This document shows positions 17,101 through 24,548 of a DNA stretch of 64,000 nt, one piece after another. The DNA comes from Actinoallomurus liliacearum (lineage in GTDB: Bacteria; Actinomycetota; Actinomycetes; Streptosporangiales; Streptosporangiaceae). The DNA is taken from NCBI RefSeq assembly GCF_039542035.1, contig NZ_BAABHJ010000005.1, positions 930,001-994,000 on the forward strand, in the 5' to 3' direction. A program made the position numbers and the translations under genes. The notes beneath the pieces are model-generated. The model had not been told where the DNA came from. It saw only the letters and a program-made list of their open reading frames with translations, and did not search any database. Position 1 is the first letter of the stretch; each line of letters begins with the position of its first letter.

Positions 17101-18587
17101 GCCCGGCGTCGCTCGGTGACGCGGATCGCGAGTTCGGTGATGCGGTGCGCGACCGACTCGGGGTCCGCGCCGATGAGGGCGACGCACTCCTCGCCTTCGC
17201 GGGGGGCGGAGTGCGGCAGCCAGCGGACCCAGTTCCAGTGCTCGGCGCCGTCGGGGTCGGCGCAGAGCACGACGATCGCGAGGTCGCGGGGGCTGTGCAG
17301 GGCGGCGGCCTGGGCGACGAGCCATCGGGCGAGCGCCCGGGAGCGGTCGCGCGGCCCGGCGAGCCCGATGACGCCGAGGTCGGCGAGCGGCAGCGTCACG
17401 GGGACGGCGCGGGCGACGGGATGTTCGGGCATGACGGGGTCGGCGTCGCCGCCGCGACCGGGGACGAGCTCGATGTCCGCGGGCCGGTCGGCGAGGCCGA
17501 CGCGGAGGTGCAGGGTGTCGGCGTCGGAGCGGCGGCGTTCCCAGAGCCGCCGCCGGGGGCCGGTGGCGGTGAGCAGCACCTCGGCGGGGTCGGGCGCGAG
17601 GGCGCGGCGGTCCTGCTCGTCGGTGCGGCGCAGGTGCTCCAGCGCGGCGTCGAACTCCTCCTCGGCGCGCCGGTAGTCCTTCATCGCCTTCTTGTAGGAC
17701 TTGCGGCCGTACATCCGGTCGCCGATCCACTCGCCGACCTGGACGACGGGGTACGCGAACGCCATCAGCGCCCAGTACCACTGGCGCGTGACGACGGCCA
17801 TGACGATGCCGGTGGCGGCGAACAGCAGCGAGCCGAGCAGCCGGAGCCGTTCGCGCTGCGTCTTGGGCGGCTGCTGCGGGACCTCGAGCGTGGAGCGCCG
17901 CTCGGGCGGCAGCAGGCGGGGCGGCCGGTTGTAGGCGAGCCCGCCGTCGTCCAGCGGTGCGAGGTGGGCGTCCGGAGCGGTGGCCGGGACGTGGGTCAGC
18001 ACGGACGATCCGACGGTCAGCACCCCGCCGGGCGGCCACGTGGCGGTGCCGTCGAACGCGGTCCCGTCGAGGAGGGCGTCGCCGACGGCGGCGACGGCGA
18101 CGGTCACGGTGACGCGGTGCGACTCGACCGTGATGGTGAGGGCGTGCGGCGGCACGGACGGGTCGTCGAGCCGTACGTCCACGTCAGGGCCGTTGCCGAA
18201 GGTCGTCTCGCCGATGCCGAGGCGGTGCACCGCGCCCGCGGCGGGGCCGCCGGTGACGCGGATCTCCGCGCTTCCGGTGGGCTCGGCCAGGACGGTCGCG
18301 ACGGCGCCGGCCGGGTCGAGGGCCACGAGGGCGCCGTCGCGCAGGACCCGTGCGGCGGGCACCGCCGGGTCGAGCATGCGCCCGCCCGCCCAGAGCGGAG
18401 GCGCGGGTTCGGCCACCCAGCGTGCGCTTGGTAGGTGTACGACTTCCGCGAGGGCCTCTTTGACCGGCTCGGTGTTGAGCGCCGTAATTAGTGATCTCGC
18501 AACGGTTTCTACCGTCATATCGGAATCACCGTTGACCACGACGTCACGGGGACCTTGATCGGTCATCACCGTGAGCGAGATTCGCAT
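14106..18587 (-). CDS. eccC: Type VII secretion ATPase EccC with FHA domain (FtsK/SpoIIIE family)
   Basis: 1493 aa. The N-terminal ubiquitin-like/FHA region has the FHA-like stretch at about residues 115-190 (LGIGETTFGNGPDVDVRLDD). Two membrane helices near 245-290 are followed by a charged stalk and three FtsK-like ATPase domains. Domain 1 is canonical: Walker A GTTGAGKSELL near 680 and Walker B LVLVIDEFATL near 790, with ATQRPAGVVTADIRANT. Domains 2 and 3 have Arg for the Walker Lys (GSARSGRSTVL near 1015, GPPRSGRSTVL near 1316), so they probably bind but hydrolyse poorly. No eccB, eccD, eccE or mycosin gene lies in the window. Start ATG 18587 (MRISLTVMTDQG). Confidence 0.92.
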   Translation of the reverse strand: MRISLTVMTDQGPRDVVVNGDSDMTVETVARSLITALNTEPVKEALAEVVHLPSARWVAEPAPPLWAGGRMLDPAVPAARVLRDGALVALDPAGAVATVLAEPTGSAEIRVTGGPAAGAVHRLGIGETTFGNGPDVDVRLDDPSVPPHALTITVESHRVTVTVAVAAVGDALLDGTAFDGTATWPPGGVLTVGSSVLTHVPATAPDAHLAPLDDGGLAYNRPPRLLPPERRSTLEVPQQPPKTQRERLRLLGSLLFAATGIVMAVVTRQWYWALMAFAYPVVQVGEWIGDRMYGRKSYKKAMKDYRRAEEEFDAALEHLRRTDEQDRRALAPDPAEVLLTATGPRRRLWERRRSDADTLHLRVGLADRPADIELVPGRGGDADPVMPEHPVARAVPVTLPLADLGVIGLAGPRDRSRALARWLVAQAAALHSPRDLAIVVLCADPDGAEHWNWVRWLPHSAPREGEECVALIGADPESVAHRITELAIRVTERRRAADRSAGGLFGGAAQGSGPYNILLVMDGARRLRRMPGMPQVLSSGPTYGLHAICVDDDERLLPEECTAVAVWDWDRPTHVRLRGHGLDSVGPILADQVSTGWCDRMARALAPVRDVSRDDAESAVPRESRLLEILGMPNPTAAHVQAIWAAGGRTTAVPIGVSADGVFTVDLRVDGPHGLIAGTTGAGKSELLQTLIASLAVANRPDEMTFVLIDYKGGAAFKDCAALPHVAGVVTDLDGHLTERALESLGAELRRREEILLHAGAKDIEDYCELYDDGDPRAAVRVPRLVLVIDEFATLATELPDFVEGLVDIGRRGRSLGVHLLLATQRPAGVVTADIRANTNLRIALRVTAAEESTDVIDDPSAARITKSTPGRCYVRSGAAAPHAVQSARIGGRRPGALTGMPAQVLPLPWQGLGRPLAVTDAPDDEAATVTDLKALVAAIREAADRAGLDDQPPPWLEPLPARLTLDDLPAVFTDHDDVPPLAFGLTDLPSAQSRSVLALDLLQGGHLYVAGSARSGRSTVLRTLAGSLAATCGPADVHLYGIDCGGNALLPLVALPHCGAVVTRDQTERLERLLARLHAEVGRRQQILAATGFSSLAEQRTAAAPAERLPWMLLVLDRWEGYVAAFENYDYGRLVDSLLRLLREGAAVGLRAVFTGDRSGLTGQVSTVFDGRLILRMADPNDYTYAGINERHVPSDMPPGRVLEAVGPDGGTLRESHIALLTEVAAGTAQVAALQRLAREAERTYDRPSPAQRPLHVDELPVHVTYREALALDPDFAAPSPLWALVGAGGDELGPIGVDLLAEGPGFTVAGPPRSGRSTVLMTMVSSLLDPRIGEGTVPVVLVCPRRSPLRDLRGEPGVLAVLEGPEDAYRFEEVVEGRSRYVVVVDDAELLDNTPFDDVLVRALRAARDAEQALIIAGTTQDLARGYSGFISETRRSRTGVLLAVASPDDGDVFNLRLPRQISLDGPTGRGLHVHPGQAMPIQAAVATRRT

Positions 18588-18812
18588 TACCCCTCCGGAT
18601 TCGCCGTCTGCCGGACCAGGATAGAGAGGGTGCCGGGGTCTCTCCAGCCGGTCCGGCGGAGTGCAGTCTTGATCACTTAACTAGTGGCCGACATCCGGGG
18701 CGAAACAAACTGTGGAGGCCGCATTGACGCGGAGCGGTAAGGACGGAACGATGGTTCGCCGCGTCCCGTCAACGCCGACAGTCCGCAATCCCCCGAATTG
18801 GCGGAGTATCCA
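18588..18812. promoter_or_regulatory. Divergent promoter region, eccC and Tad operon
   Basis: 225 bp separating the eccC start from the first Tad-locus gene. The AT-rich segment TTGATCACTTAACTAGT near 18669-18685 is the best promoter candidate. No clear operator palindrome is seen. Confidence 0.4.
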
Positions 18813-19688
18813 GTGACGACGAGCAGTGATCGAAAGAGCGTCGCCGACACCTCCGGGCGGCCGTCGCTCGCAGTGGCGGCCGGCCACCGGATTCCCGTGC
18901 CGCCCCGCGAGCGCAAGCCGGCGATGGCGGCGCTCGCCGTTCTGCTCATCGTCGGAGGTGCGCTGGTCAGCGCCTATCTGGTGATGGCCAGCGGGCAGCG
19001 CGTCCCGGTCATCCGGATCTCCAAGCCGGTCGCCGCGGGGCAGCGGATCCCGGCGTCCGCGCTGGAGGAGGTCCAGGTCTCGTCGACCGGCGGCCTGGAC
19101 TACATTCCGTGGCGGGACCGCGTGAAGGTCACGCAGACGTACGCGACCGTCACCCTGGTCAGTGGATCGCTCCTGACGAACGGGATGATCAGCACGGCCG
19201 CCTCGGCGGCCAAGGGCACCGTCGTCGTCGGGCTCGCGCTCAAGCCCGGTCAACTCCCGGCGGGCGGCCTGCACCCGGGCGACCGCGTCGCGGTGTACGC
19301 CGTGGCGGTGCAGGGCCAGACCGGCATCGCGGCCGGGGCGGTGCTCGCTCCCGCCGCGATGGTCTACGACGTCGCCGAGCCCGGTCAGAACGACGTCCAG
19401 AGCGACCAGGTCCAGGTGTCGGTGACCGTGCCCACCGACGAGGCGCCGCTCGTCACCCAGGCGGCGTCGGCGGGCGCGGTCGCGGTGGCCGTCCTCGCCC
19501 CCGGCGAGCAGGCGTCCGGGAAGCGGGCGCGCGCCGCCACCGCGCCGAGCGCCGTACCCCCGACGCCGCAGCAGTCCACGACCGACCAGGAGCCGACCGG
19601 CCGGCCGACCGACCGGCAGCCGGCCCCGGGCCGTACGGCACACCGGTCGACCGCGGCCACGCCCGGCGGCCCGACGGGCAGGCCCTGA
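18813..19688 (+). CDS. SAF-domain membrane protein (CpaB-like), Tad operon
   Basis: 291 aa. A short cytoplasmic N-terminus is followed by a membrane helix (MAALAVLLIVGGALVSAYLVMAS) and a SAF domain (VIRISKPVAAGQRIPASALEEVQV). A second beta domain (VVVGLALKPGQLPAGGLHPGDRVAVYAV) and a proline/threonine-rich tail complete it. In Tad systems CpaB/RcpC-type SAF proteins sit around the secretion channel. It opens the pilus operon. I prefer GTG 18813 with GGAG 6 bp upstream; TTG 18798 in the same frame is weaker. The stop overlaps the next ATG (TGATG). Confidence 0.85.
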   Translation: MTTSSDRKSVADTSGRPSLAVAAGHRIPVPPRERKPAMAALAVLLIVGGALVSAYLVMASGQRVPVIRISKPVAAGQRIPASALEEVQVSSTGGLDYIPWRDRVKVTQTYATVTLVSGSLLTNGMISTAASAAKGTVVVGLALKPGQLPAGGLHPGDRVAVYAVAVQGQTGIAAGAVLAPAAMVYDVAEPGQNDVQSDQVQVSVTVPTDEAPLVTQAASAGAVAVAVLAPGEQASGKRARAATAPSAVPPTPQQSTTDQEPTGRPTDRQPAPGRTAHRSTAATPGGPTGRP

Positions 19689-20710
19689 TGGGGCTCATCG
19701 TCCTCGCGGCCGACAAGGGAGCGCCGGGCGTCACCACCGCCGCCATCGCCATCGCGGCGGTGTGGCCGCGCCCGGTGCTGCTGGCCGAGTGCGACCAGGC
19801 GGGCGGCGACCTGGTGTACCGCCTGCCCGCCGAGGACGGCGGCATGCTGAACCCCGCGCGCGGCATGCTGAGCCTGGCCGCCACCGCGCGGCGCGGGCTG
19901 CGCGCGGACCAGGTCTGGGAGCACACGCAGCGGCTCGTCGGCGGCCTGGACGTGCTCGTCGGCCTCACCAACGCCGAACAGGCCCAGGGGCTGACCTGGC
20001 TGTGGAGCCCGCTCGGCCGCGCGTTCGCCAACCTCACCGCCCCGGACCCGTACGCCGACGGCGCCGCGCGCGCCGGGAACGACGCCATGCCGGACGCCGG
20101 GCACGCCGGGAACGGCGCGACGCCGAGCGACGGGAGCGTCACCCTGCCGGACGGCGGGCACGCCGGGAACGGCGCGACGCCGAGCGGCGGGTTCCCCGTC
20201 CAGGGCGGCGCGCCCGTGAGCGGAGCGGGCGGTCCCGCGAGCCAGATCCCCGTCGACGTGGTGGCGGACTGCGGCCGGCTGGGCGCCGGATCGGCCTTCA
20301 CCGACCTGCTGCGCGAGGCGTCCACGATCGTCCTGTTCACCCGCGCCACCCTCGAACACGTCGCTCACCTGCGCGAACGCATTAACTCGCTCGCCTCCGA
20401 ACTCGGCGGTCACGCCGCGCCGCCGATCGGTGTCGTGGTCGTGGCCGATCCCCGCGAATACCGCGGCTCCATCACCGAGGTGGGCCGCATCATTTCCAAT
20501 GCCAAATTGCCCGCGAGTGTTCTGGGGGGTTTCGCGCTGGATCCCAAGGGTGCTGAAATGCTGAGGGGACGTTGGGGCGGGAGGCTTGACAGATCGCTGC
20601 TGATTCGTTCGGCCCGGCAGATCGCGGGCGGGCTCGCCGCGCGGGCCGCGGGCGGCCCGGACACGGGCCGCGAGGCGCAGGGAGCGGCTAGTGGATCACA
20701 GTCTCGTTAA
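19688..20710 (+). CDS. CpaE/MinD-like P-loop ATPase, Tad operon
   Basis: 340-aa ParA/MinD-superfamily protein that probably positions the pilus machine. The P-loop reads ADKGAPGVTTAAIAIA: the second Walker Lys is replaced by Val, as is common in actinobacterial CpaE-like proteins, so ATP use may be weak. DVVADCGRLGAGSAFTD corresponds to the Walker B region. Between the halves (about residues 123-180) lies a low-complexity insert with GHAGNGATPSDGS and GHAGNGATPSGGF, encoded by a 57-bp tandem duplication. ATG 19688 overlaps the SAF stop, and the end overlaps tadA by 20 bp. Confidence 0.85.
   Translation: MGLIVLAADKGAPGVTTAAIAIAAVWPRPVLLAECDQAGGDLVYRLPAEDGGMLNPARGMLSLAATARRGLRADQVWEHTQRLVGGLDVLVGLTNAEQAQGLTWLWSPLGRAFANLTAPDPYADGAARAGNDAMPDAGHAGNGATPSDGSVTLPDGGHAGNGATPSGGFPVQGGAPVSGAGGPASQIPVDVVADCGRLGAGSAFTDLLREASTIVLFTRATLEHVAHLRERINSLASELGGHAAPPIGVVVVADPREYRGSITEVGRIISNAKLPASVLGGFALDPKGAEMLRGRWGGRLDRSLLIRSARQIAGGLAARAAGGPDTGREAQGAASGSQSR
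20092..20190 (+). repeat. 57-bp in-frame tandem repeat in the CpaE-like gene
   Basis: A near-identical 43-bp core (GGACGscGGGCACGCCGGGAACGGCGCG followed by ACGCCGAGC) begins at 20092 and again at 20149. The period of 57 bp equals 19 codons, so the frame is kept. A shorter, degenerate relative (GCGCCGGGAACGACGCC) precedes it near 20069. Confidence 0.7.
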
Positions 20711-21992
20711 GCGACTCCGGCAGGAGGTCGGCGGCCGGCTCGCCGACCAGCGGCGGCTCGACGCCGCGAACGGCCTCGCGCCGATGGTCTCCGAGGACGA
20801 GCGGCAGTTCGCCCGCGCCCTGATCGGGCAGGTCCTCGAGGAGTACGCCCGAGCGGAGATCGCGGCGGGCCGGCGCCCGCCGAACGCCGAAGAGGAGGAG
20901 CAGCTCGCGGCCGGCGTGCACGCCGCGCTGTTCGGCGTCGGACGGCTCCAGCCCCTGCTCGAGGACCCCGAGATCGAGAACATCGACATCAACGGCTGCG
21001 ACCGGGTGTTCGTCGGGTACGCCGACGGCCGCGAGGTCATGGGCGAGCCGGTCGCCGAGTCCGACGAGGAGCTCGTCGAGCTCATCCAGATCCTGGCGGC
21101 CTACAGCGGGCTGTCCAGCCGGCCCTTCGACTCCGCCAACCCCCAGCTCGACCTGCGGCTGCCCGACGGGTCCCGGCTGTCCGCCGTCATGGACGTCACC
21201 GTACGGCCCGCGCTGTCGATCCGCCGGGCCCGGCTCGGCAAGGTGTTCCTGTCCGACCTCGCCGGCAACGGCACGCTGAGCACCGAGCTCGGCCTGTTCC
21301 TGCGGGCCGCCGTCGCCGCCCGCAAGAACATCATGATCGCCGGGGCGACGAACGCCGGAAAGACGACGCTGCTGCGGGCCATCGCCAACGAGATCCCGAC
21401 CGCCGAGCGGCTCATCACCGTCGAGCGCGCGCTCGAGCTCGGGCTCGACCAGTTCCCCGAGCTGCACCCGAACGTCGTCGCGCTGGAGGAGCGGCTGCCG
21501 AACTCCGAGGGCCAGGGCACGATCACGATGGCCGGGCTCGTCCGCCGGTCGCTGCGCATGAACCCCTCCCGCGTCATCGTCGGCGAGGTCCTCGGCGACG
21601 AGATCGTCACGATGCTCAACGCGATGACGCAGGGCAACGACGGCTCCCTGTCCACGATCCACGCGAACTCCTCGTGGGAGGTCTTCAACCGCATCGCGAC
21701 GTACGCCCTGCAGTCCGACGAACGACTGCCGATCGAGGCGACGCACATGCTCATCGCAGGTGCCATCGACTTCGTCATCTTCATCGAGAAGCGCAACGAC
21801 TACGCCCAGGGCGGCCGGCTGCGGCGCTTCGTCTCCAGCGTTCGCGAGGTGACCGGCTGCGACGGCCGGGTGCTGTCCAGCGAGATCTTCGAGCCCGGCC
21901 CGGACGGCTCCGCCGTGCCCGCCGCGCCGATCGCCTGTGCCCAGGAACTCGTGCCGTTCGGCTACGACCCGGCCGCCGGGGTCCCCTGGTGA
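20691..21992 (+). CDS. tadA: Tad pilus secretion ATPase TadA/CpaF
   Basis: 433-aa hexameric secretion ATPase that powers pilus extension. Visible motifs: N-terminal CpaF domain with LLEDPEIENIDINGCDRVFV, Walker A MIAGATNAGKTTLLRAI, the Asp/Glu box TVERALELGL, Walker B MNPSRVIVGEVLGDE, and the His box TIHANSS. Start GTG 20691 (VDHSLVKRL) lies inside the CpaE-like gene with GGAG 6 bp upstream. The stop overlaps tadB through GTGA. It is close in type to CpaF proteins of actinobacterial Tad loci. Confidence 0.95.
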   Translation: MDHSLVKRLRQEVGGRLADQRRLDAANGLAPMVSEDERQFARALIGQVLEEYARAEIAAGRRPPNAEEEEQLAAGVHAALFGVGRLQPLLEDPEIENIDINGCDRVFVGYADGREVMGEPVAESDEELVELIQILAAYSGLSSRPFDSANPQLDLRLPDGSRLSAVMDVTVRPALSIRRARLGKVFLSDLAGNGTLSTELGLFLRAAVAARKNIMIAGATNAGKTTLLRAIANEIPTAERLITVERALELGLDQFPELHPNVVALEERLPNSEGQGTITMAGLVRRSLRMNPSRVIVGEVLGDEIVTMLNAMTQGNDGSLSTIHANSSWEVFNRIATYALQSDERLPIEATHMLIAGAIDFVIFIEKRNDYAQGGRLRRFVSSVREVTGCDGRVLSSEIFEPGPDGSAVPAAPIACAQELVPFGYDPAAGVPW

Positions 21993-22954
21993 CGGGCGGT
22001 CTCACCGACCTGGCCGCGCTGCCCGCCATCGTGGCGGGCGCGATGGTCGGCGGCGGCGTGCTCCTGCTCATCGTCGCCGTGCGCGGCGTACGGCCCCGGC
22101 CCGGCCGGCCGACCGGGCGCAGCCGCGAGGACCTCATCCGCACGCTGAGCACGCGTACGGCGATGGCCGCCATCGCCGGCGTTCTCACTCTGATCGTCAC
22201 GCGGTGGCCGGTCGCCGCCATCGGCACCGGTCTGCTCGTCCTCGGCTGGAACACCATCGGCGGCGGAGCCGCCGAGGAACGCCGCGCGATGGCCCGGCTG
22301 GAGGCGCTCGCCGCGTGGACCGAGTCGCTGCGCGACACGATCGCCGGCGCGGTCGGCCTCGAACAGGCCATTCCCTCCTCGCTGCGGGCCGTGGCCCCGG
22401 TGCTGGAGCCGCACGTACGGGCCCTGGTCGACCGGCTGCACACGCGGGTGCCGCTCGCCGACGCCCTCCGCAGGTTCGGCGACGAACTGAACGACCCGTC
22501 CGCCGACCTCGTGGTCGCCGCGCTCATCCTGAACGCGCGGCTGCGCGGCCCCGGCCTGCGCGACATGCTCGGCGCGCTGTCCACCTCCGCCCGCGCCGAG
22601 CTCGACATGCGGCGCCGCGTCGAGGCCAACCGGCGCACCACGCGCCGCAGCGTGCAGATCGTCGTCGGGGTCTCGGTCGGCACGGCACTGCTGCTCGCCG
22701 TCTTCAACCGGTCCTACGTGAAGATGTACGACTCGTTCGTCGGCCAGCTCGTCCTCGCCGTGGTCGTCGGGCTGTTCGCCCTCGGGTTCGTCTGGCTGCG
22801 CCGGCTCGCCAAGTACGAGATGCCGCAGCGCTTCCTCGGCGGGGCCGACACCGACCGGCCCGGAGTCCCCGCCGAGGTGCCCGAGACGGTCGCGCGCTGG
22901 CAGGGCCGGACCGGCACCGGCCCGAACCCCACGGTCAAGGGAGGCACCCGATGA
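21989..22954 (+). CDS. tadB: Tad pilus inner-membrane platform protein TadB (T2SF family)
   Basis: 321 aa. N-terminal helix pair (LPAIVAGAMVGGGVLLLIVAVRG; AMAAIAGVLTLIV) is followed by a T2SSF-type cytoplasmic domain (LAAWTESLRDTIAGAVGLEQAI; LVDRLHTRVPLADALRRFGDEL; LRDMLGALSTSARAELDMR). C-terminal helices follow (LVLAVVVGLFALGFVWL). TadB and TadC form the platform on which TadA acts. GTG 21989 is coupled to tadA (GTGA), and the stop is coupled to tadC (ATGA at 22951-22954). Confidence 0.9.
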   Translation: MTGGLTDLAALPAIVAGAMVGGGVLLLIVAVRGVRPRPGRPTGRSREDLIRTLSTRTAMAAIAGVLTLIVTRWPVAAIGTGLLVLGWNTIGGGAAEERRAMARLEALAAWTESLRDTIAGAVGLEQAIPSSLRAVAPVLEPHVRALVDRLHTRVPLADALRRFGDELNDPSADLVVAALILNARLRGPGLRDMLGALSTSARAELDMRRRVEANRRTTRRSVQIVVGVSVGTALLLAVFNRSYVKMYDSFVGQLVLAVVVGLFALGFVWLRRLAKYEMPQRFLGGADTDRPGVPAEVPETVARWQGRTGTGPNPTVKGGTR

Positions 22955-23865
22955 CGACCGCACTGCTGGCCGGGGCGGTCCTCGGACTCGGCGGCTACCT
23001 GCTGTTCCGCGCGCTGTTCCCGCCCCGGCCGGGGCTGGCCGCGCGCCTCGCGGCCTTCGACACGGCGCGCCGGCGCGGCGAGACCGGGCCGGAACGCCGC
23101 CCCTCCGGCGACTCGGGCCGGTTCCCCGGGCTGCGCGCCCAGGCCGGCCGCTCGCTGGCCGCCTTCTACGAGGCGCGGGGATGGCAGCAGCGCTCGGTAC
23201 GCGCGGACCTGGCCCTGTTGGACCGGTCCTTCGAGGGGTTCCTCGCGACGAAGTTCCTGCTGTCGGCGGCGGCGATCGTGTTCATCCCCGTCCTCGTCGG
23301 CTACTTCGCGATCCTGGGCCTCGGCGTCGCGGTGGCGGTCCCGGTCTGGGTCGGCCTGTTCTTCGCGGTCATCTTCTTCCTGCTGCCGGACCTGCAGCTG
23401 CGCCAGGAGGCGGGGGCGCGGCGGCGCGACTTCCGGCACGCGGTCAGCGCGTTCCTCGACCTCGTCGCGATGAACCTCGCGGGCGGGCGCGGCGTTCCCG
23501 AGGCGCTCATGACCGCCGCGCGCGTCGGTGACGGCTGGGCCATGCGCCGCATCCGCGACGCCCTGTCCAACGCCCGCATCACCGGCATCACTCCCTGGCA
23601 GGCGCTCGGCCGGCTGGGCGAGGAGGTCAGCGTCGACGAGCTGCGCGACCTGTCCGCCGCCCTCGCGCTGGTCGCCGACGACGGGGCCAAGGTGCGCCAG
23701 TCGCTCGCCGCCCGCGCGGCCAGCATGCGCAGCCGCGAGCTGTCCGACGTCGAAGGCCGCGCCGGCGAACGCTCCCAGTCCATGCTCGTCGCGCAGCTCC
23801 TGCTGTGCGCGGGCTTCTTGATCTTCCTGGCCTATCCGGCGGTGATGCGGGTGATGGCCGCGTGA
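22951..23865 (+). CDS. tadC: Tad pilus inner-membrane platform protein TadC (T2SF family)
   Basis: 304 aa. It has an N-terminal helix, a charged loop, then paired helices (FLLSAAAIVFIPVLVGYFAI; VAVPVWVGLFFAVIFFLLPDL). The conserved cytoplasmic helices are RHAVSAFLDLVAMNLAGGRGVPEAL, LGEEVSVDELRDLSAALALVADDGAKV and GRAGERSQSMLVAQLLLCAGFLIFL. It is the second platform subunit. ATG 22951 overlaps the tadB stop and GGGAGG lies 7 bp upstream. Confidence 0.9.
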   Translation: MTTALLAGAVLGLGGYLLFRALFPPRPGLAARLAAFDTARRRGETGPERRPSGDSGRFPGLRAQAGRSLAAFYEARGWQQRSVRADLALLDRSFEGFLATKFLLSAAAIVFIPVLVGYFAILGLGVAVAVPVWVGLFFAVIFFLLPDLQLRQEAGARRRDFRHAVSAFLDLVAMNLAGGRGVPEALMTAARVGDGWAMRRIRDALSNARITGITPWQALGRLGEEVSVDELRDLSAALALVADDGAKVRQSLAARAASMRSRELSDVEGRAGERSQSMLVAQLLLCAGFLIFLAYPAVMRVMAA

Positions 23866-23905
23866 CGTCGATCTCCACCAGTCCCCGCTTCGCGCAAGGA
23901 GTGCC

Positions 23906-24118
23906 ATGAACCCGATGAACGATCCTTTCGTGGCGTATGTCTGGTCGTCGGTGCAGGCACGCATCGAGCGGCTGCGCGACGACACCGAGCGCTCCCGCGG
24001 CGCGTCCGCGATCGAATGGGCGATCATCACCGGCCTGCTGGCGATGATCGCGCTCGGCGTCGGCGTCGTCATCTACCGCAAGGTCCGGTCCGCCGCGAAC
24101 GACATCAAGACCAAGTGA
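23906..24118 (+). CDS. flp: Flp-type prepilin
   Basis: 70-aa major pilin candidate. A leader rich in charge is followed by the class IVb cleavage pattern RG|ASAIEWAIITGLLAMIALGVGVVIY, with Glu at +5, then a short basic tail (RKVRSAANDIKTK). Prepilin peptidase would cut after Gly. The leader of about 32 residues is longer than in classical Flp pilins. Start ATG 23906 has AAGGAG 6 bp upstream. No prepilin peptidase gene is visible in the window. It lies between the platform genes and the TadE-like pseudopilins. Confidence 0.88.
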   Translation: MNPMNDPFVAYVWSSVQARIERLRDDTERSRGASAIEWAIITGLLAMIALGVGVVIYRKVRSAANDIKTK

Positions 24119-24125
24119 CCACCTG

Positions 24126-24548
24126 ATGGACAAGAGGACGGACCGTGGCGCGAGCACCCTGGAACTCGCGCTGCTGACCCCGGTCCTTCTTCTCGTCATC
24201 CTGCTGGTGGTGCAGTTCGCGATGGTCTACCACGCCCGGCACGTCGCGCTCGCCGCCGCGCAGTCCGGCGCGCGGGTCGCGCGCGAGAGCGGGACCGGGA
24301 GCTGGAAGGAACAGGCGGAGGCGAAGGCGCGCGAGTACGTCCAGCAGATCGGGCCGGAGCTGCTGAGCGGGGTGACCCCGCAGGCCGACGGCGACCAGAA
24401 CCAACGGTGGGTCACCGTCACCGGCACGGCCGTACGCGTCGTGCCCTTCCTGACGTTCCACGTCAGCCAGCGCTCCGGCGGGCCCATCGAGTGCTACCGG
24501 CCCGACGTCGGCGCCGGCGCCACCTGCGGGGGCGGGCCGCAGCCATGA
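24126..24548 (+). CDS. tadE: TadE-like pseudopilin 1
   Basis: 140 aa. The prepilin-like motif DRG|ASTLELALLTPVLLLVILLVV has Glu at +5, followed by an extracytoplasmic domain (HARHVALAAAQSGARVARE..., VTVTGTAVRVVPFLTFHVSQ). Two cysteines near the C-terminus (IECYRPDVGAGATCGG) may form a disulfide. TadE/TadF pseudopilins are processed by the Tad peptidase and are needed for fibre assembly. It lies 7 bp after the pilin stop, and its stop overlaps the next gene (ATGA). Confidence 0.87.
   Translation: MDKRTDRGASTLELALLTPVLLLVILLVVQFAMVYHARHVALAAAQSGARVARESGTGSWKEQAEAKAREYVQQIGPELLSGVTPQADGDQNQRWVTVTGTAVRVVPFLTFHVSQRSGGPIECYRPDVGAGATCGGGPQP

Noticed and set aside
14233..18039. Second long minus-strand frame inside eccC, and the plus-strand frame 15660-18434
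   Set aside because: Both are shadows of the EccC coding frame, with the expected Arg/Pro/Gly-rich composition.
18764..18780. 16-mer TCCCGTCAACGCCGAC shared with 35625-35640
   Set aside because: The flanks do not match and no secondary structure is shared; probably chance between two GC-rich intergenic regions.
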